Part shown: positions 52,456 to 64,000 of the stretch, one piece after another
Position numbering within the stretch: position 1 is the first letter of the stretch
Layout: every line of letters starts with the position of its first letter
Assembly (NCBI GenBank): GCA_020086605.1
Contig: JACBWW010000015.1
Location: forward strand, 11,470,459-11,534,458
Direction of reading: 5' to 3'
Length of the DNA: 64,000 bases
Origin: Lanius collurio
Taxonomy: Eukaryota > Chordata > Aves > Passeriformes > Laniidae
Made by a program: the position numbers and the translations under genes
Notes under the pieces: generated by a model
The model's input: the letters and a program-made list of their open reading frames with translations, nothing else
Database searches by the model: none
Told to the model about the DNA's origin: nothing

Positions 52456-55400
52456 CAAGTATTATTCTACATATTTTGCAAATACAGTTCAGAGTGGTTT
52501 TTCATTTAAACCAGTTTAACAGCCTTCTATGTAGAAGGAGATGGTAAATTAGAAATTGCAAATGTCATTCATGAGGAAGGACATTAGTGCTGTCTGGCAC
52601 ATCTTTCACTTTTCAATTAATACAAATATGTAGTATCATGTATTTTTGTCTATTCGAAGCTCTCTACTTCAGGTTTCGTAATCCATTCAAAAGCTGCTAA
52701 CCTGTGTGCTACATTTTACCTAATGGTGCAGTTTCCAGATGCAAAATAATATGGATCAAGTATAGCAGATTATTTACATCAGAAAAAAAAAAATCTTTAA
52801 TTTCAGCTCAACGTATATTTCCAGCTAAAATAGGATGTCTAAAATGTTTAGATGGAGCCATTTTATCTAGAGGTCATTCCTCATTTAAATTCTGGTAGAA
52901 CGTTCCCTGGGAACCTAATGGCAGGAGTCCCAGGGAATATGGCAACCTTTGGCTCAGGCTTCTGATAATGATGGTACACACTCAGTTGAGAGTCAGGCTA
53001 ATCTATTCTTCCTGGCATGGTGTGTTAGAACTATGATTTCCAAAATAGAAGGTCATCAAGTAGTTTGCTCCAAGGAGACAATTAAAATCAAAACCCAAAG
53101 AAGTAAAATATAGCAGCAAAGACTAAATACAGTGGAAAAGATGAATAAATGAAACAGGCTTAGAAACTAGGAATTTTTCTTGGAGAAAGCTCAATTTTGT
53201 GTGGGTGAGTTTTCTTACAATATGCAGATGCTGGAAAACTGAAAATTTCACATTTTTCAGCATAGCCATCTGAAAAACTATCTTCCTGCTTGTTACAAAA
53301 TGCCTGCTGACAATGTGTGTGTGAGTATCACAATGAATTCTGAGAGGAAAACTTCTTTTAATCACAAAATGGGAATAATGTCTGCCTGACATCACAGAGG
53401 AAAAACTATCAAAGGATAGAACTGTGGATTGATTCTGATTCTGCCTGCTCATAATAAGTTTTTCTGGGCTCATTCATATAATTTGATTTCTAATTTGTTA
53501 AAGACATAGTCTTAGATGCCACAACAAATAAATTAATTAGCTACACAATTATGCAAACAGTTCTTAAAATGGACATTCATTACTTACCAATTTAGATATA
53601 CTCTAGTAAAAGTATGGCACAGTGGAACAGTTGGCTTCCCTTTCAGTTCTCACTTTGATGATGTGATGTCTGTTTTTAAACTCTAGTTAGAAAATTTCAC
53701 ATGAAGCTGATGTTACTATTGAAAAGTATTTCTTAAAATGCTGTGAGTTACAGCTGACTTAGGATCTGATAGCAGCTTTGGAAGACAGTCAATTGAGTGA
53801 TTGACAATGCTTGAAAATATGGCTTCAAATCAGCTTTGAAACTATCACAAGAGGATGTCCCGGTGAATACCTGCAGTTCCTGAAGCTGCAATCCAATTAG
53901 ATGATTTTATTTTTCTTAGAAAAAGTAGGAAAATAATTTCATTAATTCCTCAGGGCATGAGAAGCAGTTACTAATTTTTTTCAGAGAGCTTTAATCTTTA
54001 GTTAGGCCATTCTGATTCAGAGCCAAGTCCTGCAAGGGGTGACACTTGCCAGCTGGTTGGCTCAGACAGGGCATGTTGGGTTGTGAAGCAAAGTCCCAAG
54101 AGACCAGAAGGCTCCTAATGAAGCCCTGTGTGCTTCCACTGGCTCTTGTTAACACATATTTCCCTTTAATCTCCTTCTTTTCTGTGGGTGTCTTCTGTAT
54201 CTCTACAGGCAGCTGCTTTCTTGTAGCGATATTTTTTTGTTGTAGCTCTGAGAGCAGACAAAAGTGCGTGTCTGTAGTTAGCAGTATCAGTGTTAGAGCC
54301 TAGCATCACAGCTGAAGGCACTTTGTCTGTTTATCTACACCTACACAGATCTACCTCCTGTTAAATGGGTCTGTTTCATGAAGCTTGAAGATAGTTTAGA
54401 ACTTCAAATGTATGAAACTTTTCACACATGCGTGACAGTTACATATAAAAAAGCATTTGGGAAATATTATGGACCGAAAAAAGCAGAGCAATCTAAAAAT
54501 TACATGCATTCAGATAGTTTTTATTCGAGTCTTGGAAGGATTCAAATTCAGGTTTAGTTTGCATGCAGAGTTTGTCTGAGGTCTAGCCTCAGGTTTTACA
54601 CAGCTACTGTTCTGTGTCATTTTCTTTTTGCCTGAAGGTAGGATACAAGTAGTTAAAAAACTGTTTGCATATACAAAGCATTGGCAGAAAGAAGATATTA
54701 TATTGTGTGGGAATGGGTGTTCAGGTCTGGTAAAAGTTGTCAGGTCTCTTGCACTTCAAGGTGTCCTGCATGTCTCTCTGCAAACAGCTAGAGCTCAGAT
54801 TTGTAAGTGTAGTTTAGTGTCTAATTGAATATAATTTGGATAGCACTTCGATTTACCTAGGGAAATGGTGACTCTTCCCTGGTGTACTGACCTGTGATAA
54901 TAACTACATTAGAAATGGAAACAGAAGTATCATGGAATTACAATTGATTAGGGTTCTGCACTTGAAAATTAACATATTTTTTCCAAGTTTATGAAATAAT
55001 GTCTCAAGAATGATCACCTATTTCTTTAAATTGCTTTACTCAAAATGAAGATCCCTAGTACAATAAGGGGAGGCATACATCAGATATATAGATGTCTTCC
55101 TACATTCTAGTTGAATGTTTCCTTAGCCTTGATTCCTTAATCCAGGCTTCATCAGACTTTCAGCAAAGAAAGAAAGATCTGGTGGGGGGTTGAAATACAT
55201 GTAATTTTGAGAATGAAATTAGTGATGCCCTTAAAAATCATGTTTATAGACATATTTGAAATTAAGTTGTTTAAAAGCAAGAGGTAAGATCCAAAGTAGA
55301 GCAATACTTTGAAGACAGGCTTTAAAAAAGGAAAAAAAGAATCCCAGACAACAAAACCCCATAGAAAATTAAAAATCCAAAGGGACTTCTAGATAATTAT

Positions 55401-57683
55401 GGTATTAGAATTATAGTTTTGTTTTTTTTGTATTTTAATTCAGTCATGCAGAACTCACTCTTTGAGCTTTTCAATCTTGCTTTACAAACATTTTAAAGAT
55501 GACCTGACTGCAAACAAAAAACAGGATGAAAGCATCAATTAAAAATTGAATAAATCCTTAAATGTCTTTTGACTACTCAACATAGGATGATTGTTTGAAT
55601 GATATTCCTTGTAGAATAAAACATTCATGCAAGATGAGGATCTCTGTTTAGGGCACAGTCTTGCTTGTGTTCTAGCATTTGCAAAAGCAGTATGATGATG
55701 TTGGAAAACTAACCTTGCATCTCAGAAAGCCATACAAATAGTTTTTTTTAAAATAGTTCTCCAGCATGAAACTGGAGCATATTAGGAAATTCTGTGTCTG
55801 GTTTGGACACTATTGTGCAATTTTTGCACACAGAAAACTTCTAGAGCACTCCCCAGGAATCAGAATGGGTGACAGCCAGAAAATGGATGGTAATTAACAG
55901 CATATTTGAGGCACTCTTTGCTTTCCCAAATAGTTTTCAACAAAGTTTTTGTGATGAACTTTGAGAGCATAAATTAAATAGATTTCATAACTAAATGAAC
56001 TTTTTAATGTTTCCTCCAGATCAGGTCAGGGAAAGCTCAATTGCTTCTATTTTCAGGATAACACAGGCAATTTTTATAGACGAGGACAAAACTTCACCAG
56101 AATCTATTAAAGAGAAAAAGGCTGCTTTGTACAAATCCAGCTGCTTGGAGCTGTGCCAGCACATATCTTATAGGAATTAATCTTGGTTTTTTTGGGGGGA
56201 TGGCATCTAATTTACCGTAAGACTCAATTTTCCATTTCCATGCTTAGTACACAAGGCTGTCTTAATGGAGCATGGCAAGTCAAGTCAGCTGCTGGAAAAT
56301 GAATACCATAAAGCATCTCCTTGAGAACTTTTGCTCTCTTTGGTAGAAATGATCAGTAAAGTGTCTCCTGAGCCTCTTGCTCTACTAGGAAGTGAATGCA
56401 AGACTGTAAAACCTCTTGAACAACTTAGTGTTAATGAAGGAGACATTGAGAGGCAAGGGAGCCTTCTGTTGTGATACAGACAATGCCAGAGCCAAAATCT
56501 TCATGCAAAAGGATGTTGACACCTTCCAGCCACACAGGAACTGGGAAACAATTGTCTTTTTTAGGTTGAGGTATGGGATTGTTTATCTAGGCTGAGCTGC
56601 TTGTCATACAGTTAGCTGGAAAATGGAACCAAGCAGAGAAGACAAGAGCAAGTGTATCTCAGCACGATCCAGCTGAAAGCCTTGCATAGAAAGGCAGGTT
56701 CCCAGCACTACCCACAGAGAAAGAATTGCACTTCTAGGAGTGAAGAGAGCAAGGAGCAGAACACTGGAAGAGGAGCTTGTCCCCATACATTTATCTCAGG
56801 GATCTACAGGACTGGAGGCAGACTGGCAGCTGAGGCTGGCAGGGACAAGTGCTGTTCCCCCTTCCCCAGCTGGAGGGACAGAGTGGGTCCAGTGAAACTA
56901 AGCCAACAGCATGGTGACCACCAGGCAAATCCATGTAGTGACCAGCAGGTGTGAGGCCAGGCACAGCATGTATGCAGTGTGGCAAATGTAATATACAGCA
57001 CAGCTCAGACAAGGTTAGATTTTCTCCAGTGGAAGGTAGAACATGAACATATGAAAGTTTCTGTTGGGAGATGACAGTGAAATGGAGAGATGCTAAGGAT
57101 CACTTCGGAGGAGTGGAGGCGAGTTTGCATCAAATATATATGTTATTCCTGTATCCTTTTCCATTCTTTGAAAATGTAGAAATGGAGGAATTTTTTCCCT
57201 TTTGCATGCCACTTTCCACACCAAGATAGTGTTCTTTTGGGAAAAATTCAAGACAAACTATAAAAGTAATTTGAAAGTTCACCATTGTTTCAAACAGTTC
57301 CTCATTGTTTCTATTTTTTAAACTGGCTTGAAATATCAAACCTCCAGTTTGTTTTGACTGGCCTCTGCCTGATATAATCTTCTGGGTTTCTTGCCAGCTG
57401 CCAAAGTCAAATGAAGATATCAATCTTTTTTCCTCAAATCCTCTTAGACATGTCCCCTGTCACTGTGGACAGCATCAACAGGCAGTTTGTCACTCAGACT
57501 TGCAACTTTGCTGTCAGATTCAGCTTTGAAGTTCTGAATAGTTTCTACAGATCAGAGTCTTCTCTCTTCCACCCACAGCTGAGAGTTTTGTACAAGTTGT
57601 TGTGTCATGCCTGGAGTCATATCTTGTATCTGGGCTGTGCTTACTGGTTGCAATGTTGCCATATATGCAGCCATTCATAATAT
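52456..57683. other. Gene-poor DNA between CR1 copies
   Basis: No exon was recognised. A pair of inverted 10-mers (ttccctggga at 52903-52912, tcccagggaa at 52928-52937) is present. A GC-richer stretch at about 56650-57010 carries short frames on both strands but no recognisable product. Confidence 0.55.
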
Positions 57684-58420
57684 CAGCGTGGGGATAGGGC
57701 AACCCTGGATGTACAGACAGATTGGGGAATGAGGTGCTGGAGAGCGCTGCCATGGAAAGGGAGCTGGGGGCCCTGGTTGATGGCAAGTTGAATGTGAGCC
57801 AGCAGTGCCCTGGCAGCCAGGAGGGCCACCTGTGTCCTGAGGGGCATCAGGCACAGCATTGCCAGCTGGGCAAGGGAGGGGATTGTCCTGCTCTGCTCTG
57901 CACTGGGGTGGCCTCACCTCGAGTGCTGGGGGCAGGTCTGGGTGCCACAATAAAAAAGAGATATAAAGCTACAAAAAGTGTACAAAAGGGAGATGTGAAC
58001 ATGGGGGAAGTGGGGAAGCCTTGCGAGGAGCAGCTGAGGTCACTTGGTCTGTTCGGCCCGCAAGAGACTGCAGGGAGACCTCACTGCAGCCTGTGGCTTC
58101 CTCATGAGGGGCAGAGGAGGGGCAGGCACTGATCTCTGTGGTTACCAACTGTGGGACATGAGGGAATGGCATACAGTGGTGTCAGGAGGGTTTAGGTTAG
58201 ATTTTACAACAAGGTTCTTCACCCAGAGGGTGTTTGGGTTCTGGAACAGGCTCTCCAGGGAAGTGGTCACAGTACCAGCCTGGCAGAGTTTGAGAAGCAT
58301 TTGGACAATGCTCTCAGGCATCACATCCCAGTGTGATTCTTGGGGCTGTCCTGTGCAGGGACAGGAGTTGGACTCAATGACCCCTTCTAACTCATGATAT
58401 TCTATGACTCTATGAAACTA
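57684..58420 (+). mobile_element. CR1 LINE fragment, ORF2 end plus 3' UTR, well preserved
   Basis: It runs from 'aaccctggatgtacagacag' through 'ggcaagttgaatgtgagccagcagtgccctggcagccagga', 'gcctcacctcgagtgctggg', 'gaggagcagctgaggtcacttggtctgttc', 'aggtttaggttagat', 'gttcttcacccagaggg' and 'ggagttggactcaatgacccc' to 'tattctatgactctatgaaac'. It is longer and cleaner than the other copies, of a different CR1 subfamily, and 5'-truncated. Frames of 136 and 117 codons within it are the transposon's own. Confidence 0.93.
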
Positions 58421-61400
58421 GCAAAGGTTATGGCTACAACAGCTCTCTTTCTGGTAGCTTTCTATTCCTGAACACGCCAAATGCAAACACTGTCTTTCCT
58501 TTCAAGAACTTTATGTCTCTATGGCAAATCCTTCCTATGTTGGTGCCAAAACCAACAGGCCCTGTGCTGTTCAGTGCCAGAATAGAAATGGTGTCACTAC
58601 CACTGTGCTATTGTTTTCCCAGGGAATTGCCGCTTTTACAGGCCCATAGATAGCCCTAATTTTGTATTGTTCAAAAAGGAAACTATATTTGACACTTAGC
58701 AGGAGGTACAGAAAGAACAAGGCCCAGTGTTGCAAAAAAAGAAGGTAGGATAGGTGGATTCAGGGTTCCTACTGGTTGGAAGGGGTTGCACACCCAGTTC
58801 TTCACAGGATGTAACAGAATGACAGTAATATTTTGCTATGAGGCTAATTCAGAAATGTTTTTTCATTACCAGTGGAGATGGAAGTTAACTTTTTGAGTAA
58901 TATGCAATTTCTTAAGTATGATTAAAAGATATAAAGGAGTGTACAGCTGCCAACTTTTGGTTTGTTATTTTTTTAACTCTAACTCTACAAATGAGGTGGT
59001 ATCAAGCAGAGGCCAGTCAAAACAAAACAAAACAAAACAGTTTGAAAACTGAGTTAAATTAGAAAAGACCCACAAGGTGGGTCCATAATCTGCATTAAAA
59101 CCTGCATGGAAAGTGAAAATCAATTTTTTGTGATTAATGAATGCTAATTATAACTTGCTAGACTATTCCCACAGTTTATGATAAATGTTCAGCTAAATCT
59201 CTAAGATATGGTTATGTCTTTTGCTCTGTACTCAGCTTTGAGATAACTACTGACAGATTTGCTCCTTACGTTTCTAAAGTAGCCCCCAGATATGAGATTT
59301 CTTAGACAAAAAGAAAAAATGTTTTGAGTTTGCAAGATTAATTGCTGAAGTGAAAGTTAGTATCTCTGTGGCAGTGCAGTGATATGTTGGGACTAAAGAT
59401 CATTATATCCCAAGTGGAATTTTACAAATAACCAAATAGCAGCATTGTTTCAAGGGGAAGGGAAAAGGTGACTGAGATTTATAAAGTTAATTTGTTCTTG
59501 TGATGCCTTGGTATTTTGCTGCATGTGTAGGAGGATTTGCAAATTGAGTCGACAAGAGCCCATAAGGCAGAGCCTTCCCCAGAGCTGAATGAGCCATTGA
59601 GAACATTCCTTTGAATAATAGCTTTTTAATACAACATGAAAATCAGTAAACATATTATTTGCTGAGTGCAGTTAACAGACTGTCTGGTTCTAGAGGGGGT
59701 AAAATCTGAAATGCAGCTACAGCACAACCAGTAATTTTAAAGAAATGTCCCAGAAAGGTTGTCCTACACCTATAAATCAACAAGGTCTCAGATGGCTGCT
59801 GATGTCAGATGGAGGCTGAGTGCTTTGGCAAGCACCAAAGAAGTATTATTTTCTGGGATAAAACCCCCATAATCTTTACATACCGCAGGTACTACTTCAT
59901 ATATTACCTACTCACTAGGTCAAGTTCTCTGTAGCATCTTCATGTCCTTGTACATGTCAGTGTTTGAATTTTCCCATATGCATTAATCATCTTCTTGATG
60001 TGTTTTAAGCTCTGTAGCATAATGGCAATGAGTTTCAGGGTTACCAGTTCGTGGCAATTTTCAAGTGTGAAGTCTTTTAAAGAACAGTGTTTCCTCAGTG
60101 TTCTGTGAGCTCCAAGTAGGAATTTGTACCTGACAGGCACTTTTCATTGTACTTTCCTTTGCAATATGTTTTTCTCCTCTTTGAATGAACAGTTCAGATA
60201 TTCTTGTTGTCCTTTCTTGTTATCTTGTTTTTGGTCATTATAAGATCAGAGCAGCTACACTGTTCCTGTAAAGCAGCCATGAAGGCTAGGAGCTTAAAGA
60301 TGGAAATGTGACAGCTTTAAGCATGCAGAGGGTCTGCAAGGACCCTTTACAGTTTCAATAAATCAGGTGTCTGAAACCTAAGACTTTGCCTGTGAAAATG
60401 AGTTCAGAGGTGAAACACTGATTTAAAAAATATGACCATTAAGTATTAGCTTCTTTGCTGTGGCCCCTGTTTTCTGTGCTCAACAAATGTGTATATTTAA
60501 TTTTTTTCCAAGACTTCCCCCCCAAATTGAAAGATCTAGAAATATGCTTTAAAATGAGTTTAAAAAGGTAGCCTCCCTTCCCTGAGATTCTATTTTTGCA
60601 AGTTGGGAAATACTACCCAAAAAGGCAAAACTAAAACTGTCACTTTTGGCAACATCATTGCTTCATGTGACTGGTAAATTCGCTTTTCCTTCTGAAATGG
60701 GGTGTACTGAGATGGCAGCGTTCTCATGGCACTTGTGGGGCCAGGGAGGGAGCGCCGACCCAGGGCTTTTAATGGCAATATTGAGGCAGCCAGTGCAGCT
60801 GTCGGACTGCACAGCGAGGAGAAATATTTCCATCAAATTTCTGCTGTGTGGGGTGCAAGTGGGAACGTTTAAACCTCGTGTTCAGCTCCCAGATGCACAA
60901 ACCACATGTCTGAGCTGACACACAGGGAAGCATTGTTCATCAGTTAAAAATTGGCATCTATTACTTCCTCCCTTTGGGCCAAACTGGGAACCATATTGTG
61001 GCTCCTTAGGTGCTCTGGCAACAAAATGACATATTGCCCCACACTGAAGAATTAGTTATTAATACCAAGGGAAGAACTATGTGATGCAACAGAAATCTGT
61101 AATACAAGATGCACTGGGATGGGACAGGTGACAGGAGACACACACAGATGTATGGCTTTGGACTGGGTCTGATTAAGTAACCAATGGTGTGCCACTGCAC
61201 AGGGCGCTGCCAGACACACTGGTGTCTAAATTTTGTTTTCTTTTCCCTGATATTTAATATATATTAGGAAAAGTACAGAACAAAATTAAACCCAGAGATC
61301 TGTTGATGTTTACAAGACCTCAGCTGGACTGTGGTCAGAGCATTTGGTTTTGCTGGTATTATTTCCCAGAATGACTTTCCCATGTAAACCACAGCTGTGA

Positions 61401-64000
61401 GCAGGTGGCAGTGCATGTTCATGTGTTCTTCATGTAGGGGAATGGCCCCTCTTTGTATCTTGTGCATTTTTTTTCATGTTCAGCTGAAAACATAATTTAC
61501 CATGGCAGACAGATATAAACAAGAATTTCACAAGATGAAAGCAATATACCTAGTCTAAACCCCCTAGTATTTTGGTTTTTTTTTTCATAGTTATACTTGA
61601 TATTTAATTGTACTTTACAGTGAAATGCATGTTTAGAAAAGGGGTCAAACTGGGTGAATACATAAGCTCATTTATTTTTCTTCAGATGAAAGTGGATTTT
61701 TTTTTTTTTTTTAATTTGGAAAAAGATCAGGCCTCTCTCCCATTGCTACATTTTTTCCACAGAGAATAGACTTGATTGTTCTCCAATCATTGTTTCCTGT
61801 TCTTCACAGAGGGGAAATGTTTATTCCTTGTTCCTAATAAGCAGACATACTCTAATGACTTGCTCACAGGGAAGACAAAAAATACAGGAAAGTTAAGACT
61901 GATGATTAATGTTTTCTTTATGCTGAAATTTTAAAAGTAGTAGAGCAGAGGCTGTTATAGTGAAATATGTGTTATATATTGGAAGGTCTGGATAAGCTGA
62001 AGGATGCATATCACATGCAAAAGAAGACTACAGAGAGGCATTTTTCTGCCAGAGAAAATGGAAGGAAGCATTTTTTCTGTCACTGCTCATCCAAGCAAGC
62101 ACAATCCTTTTGGTGCCTCTAAGAAGGGTACAAATGCAAAATTGGAAGGCCATCAGACCAATGCTATTCAGTTAATTGCTTTAGTTGGGTTTGATTGAGA
62201 AGATCACAGTGCATCATTCAAATGGTAGTTTAATATGTCCCAGCAGATATTTTAAACTGCTGTTTAGCCAAGATCTGTTGGAGTGAATGTTTCAGGATGT
62301 TCCTGAAGCCATAGCTATTCCCCATGCATCAGACCTCAGAGAACCAGGGGCTTTCCTGCAGGAGAGACTCTGTCAGTTATACCAGCATAATTATCCCTGG
62401 AGCCAAGGTGCACAGCTGTGCATACAAAAACTCCTCTTGGAGTGACATAGGGTAAACCAAACCAAAATACAGCAGTTAAAGCCACAAGGCACATGGTTCT
62501 CTTGCCTCAATTTTTTGACATGAAGTCGTACTGAAAAAACTTTCCCACACAGTCAAGACTAAATGTTTTATTGTAACTTTTCCACCGCTACAGATCCTGC
62601 TCAAATAAGCAACCTATTCATTGTTTTCTGAATAAAATAAATGTGTTAGCATTTATAAATCCCTTCAGTGACCTACAGTTTTTCACAATAAGTTCACTTC
62701 AGCAGAGATTCATTTTTGTAGTGTAAATGGTGTGGTGCTGATATCCCAGAATCAGTCCCCAATCTCTGAATGTCCTTTGAGTTCACAATATATATATGTG
62801 TGAATCGCCACCATTTTTATTCTACTCAACTCCTTATTTCCTACTTCCCCTACTTATATGGAGCAGTGCTTCTTCCAAGATAAAAAAAAAGTCTCTTTTT
62901 CTGAATCTCATTCTCCTTCTACCTGCTCATCTGGAATATTCATGCCCCTTTTCTGCAATAGGTTTTGAGTAAGTGTTGTCACTATCCTGAAAAGCAGCCC
63001 ATTAGGTGCTACTGAGGGCATAGGAAAAGAGTTACAGTTCTGTAGTTTAAACTTTAGGAATTCTTTTTCACAGATCCTAAATATCTCAAGAGCAAATTCA
63101 GAGATAATGTATTTAGAGTGAAATTTAATCCTGTTCTTCAAAGTCCTTGTTTTGAGGATTTATCCCTCAGTTTTTCCCTTTGGAAAACTGTCAGGCAAAT
63201 TAGGAGATAATTTATATGTGCTTTATACTCTTCCCAGATGTTTCTATTCCATTCTATTAATTTAATGCTAATTCTCAAAAGTAATGGATTTTTAATGAGT
63301 GATCTAAATTAAGATATAAAATAAAGCTAATTAATTAAAATGTAAATGAGTATTGAAGCAATGAAAACAGCAATGAAGATGCACAGAGAATCTAAGACTA
63401 AAAAGCATCAACAGAAAACGATACTATGTGGCAAAGAATTAGGCTGGTATATTTCTAAAAGTTTCGAATTGTTAAAATCACATCTCTGGAGAAAAGGGGA
63501 GTTTTGTAAGGATTTTGTCTGTATAAATAGGAAGAAAATAATTATGTCAGTGACAAGTGAATGAAAGAACCTAAATCTGAGAGAGAAAACCAAAATTGAA
63601 CTGAGTTAGGAGAACACTATGGCTGCTTACAAAATATAGCTGCGAATCTTTTCTGAGGTGCTTGTATCAGAATTCCAGCTGATAAAACGAGATGGGGCCT
63701 GTGTTTCTTCATGTTGATTTAACTCAACTTAAAGAATCACACTGAGTTCAGTGCACTATGTTATATGTAAGGCACTGATAAGCTGGAAAGGCTTCAGAAA
63801 AAAAGCAAAAAAAGAAAAAGAGTGGAGAGCTAGGGTATGAAGTAAGAGAAAGAAAAAATAAATGAAAACAAACCCAGAGCAGCATTCCTTTGTTAGGCAT
63901 AACGAGAACAAATTAAGTGGTCTCAGCCTCTGATGTCTGAGACACTGTGAACCTCTATGCTAAGAATGTAACTGGGAAGAACAGGATGGCACCAATGATG
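58421..64000. other. Gene-poor DNA at the right end
   Basis: AT-rich, with a (CAAAA)4 run at 59018-59038 and a T run of 16 at 61697-61712. No exon, RNA gene or further transposon was recognised. Confidence 0.55.

Overview
The window is vertebrate nuclear DNA and almost certainly avian. It has short coding exons with GT-AG introns, AT-rich intergenic DNA, one strong CpG island, and several CR1 LINE fragments. The CR1 pieces carry the bird-typical 3' end (text of the type 'ggttggaactagatgat...ttccaac...attctatga'). No ERV, tRNA, rRNA, CRISPR or bacterial-type structure was recognised. The exact bird group cannot be fixed from the sequence alone.

Two protein-coding genes explain nearly all the coding signal. 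They lie head to head. TMEM144 is on the minus strand, with eleven coding exons between 21415 and 10016 that encode 357 residues; it is a ten-span, drug/metabolite-transporter-like membrane protein. GASK1B (formerly FAM198B/ENED) is on the plus strand, with four coding exons between 30027 and 42666 that encode 537 residues; it is a type II Golgi membrane protein of the FAM20/four-jointed kinase-like group. I rebuilt both genes exon by exon. All splice phases close, every donor begins GT and every acceptor ends AG, and both frames run unbroken to a stop. From memory, the human genes on 4q32.1 are in the same divergent order.

Layout. 1-8429: intergenic DNA beyond the TMEM144 3' end, with one unresolved base (5940) and a GC-rich patch near 7090-7440. 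8430-9260: CR1 with a recognisable reverse-transcriptase FADD box. 9447-21473: TMEM144 3' UTR and coding exons. 21474-24640: TMEM144 5' intron(s), with a possible non-coding exon. 24640-25300: CpG island and probable promoter. 25332-25800: minus-strand CR1 carrying an internal tandem duplication. 25801-29705: non-coding spacer or GASK1B 5' intron. 29706-42666: GASK1B. 42667-64000: GASK1B 3' UTR and then a gene-poor stretch with two more CR1 copies and a striking tandem-plus-palindrome at 51961-52056.

The two genes are neighbours but have no known shared pathway. TMEM144 is a multi-pass transporter-like protein, and GASK1B acts in the Golgi lumen. The most useful leads are a Gly in GASK1B where the family has the metal-binding Asp of a DN motif, an intronic polyadenylation signal right after an in-frame stop in GASK1B intron 1, an upstream ORF whose stop overlaps the GASK1B start codon, and the 51961-52056 repeat. 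I did not find a convincing new multi-gene system.
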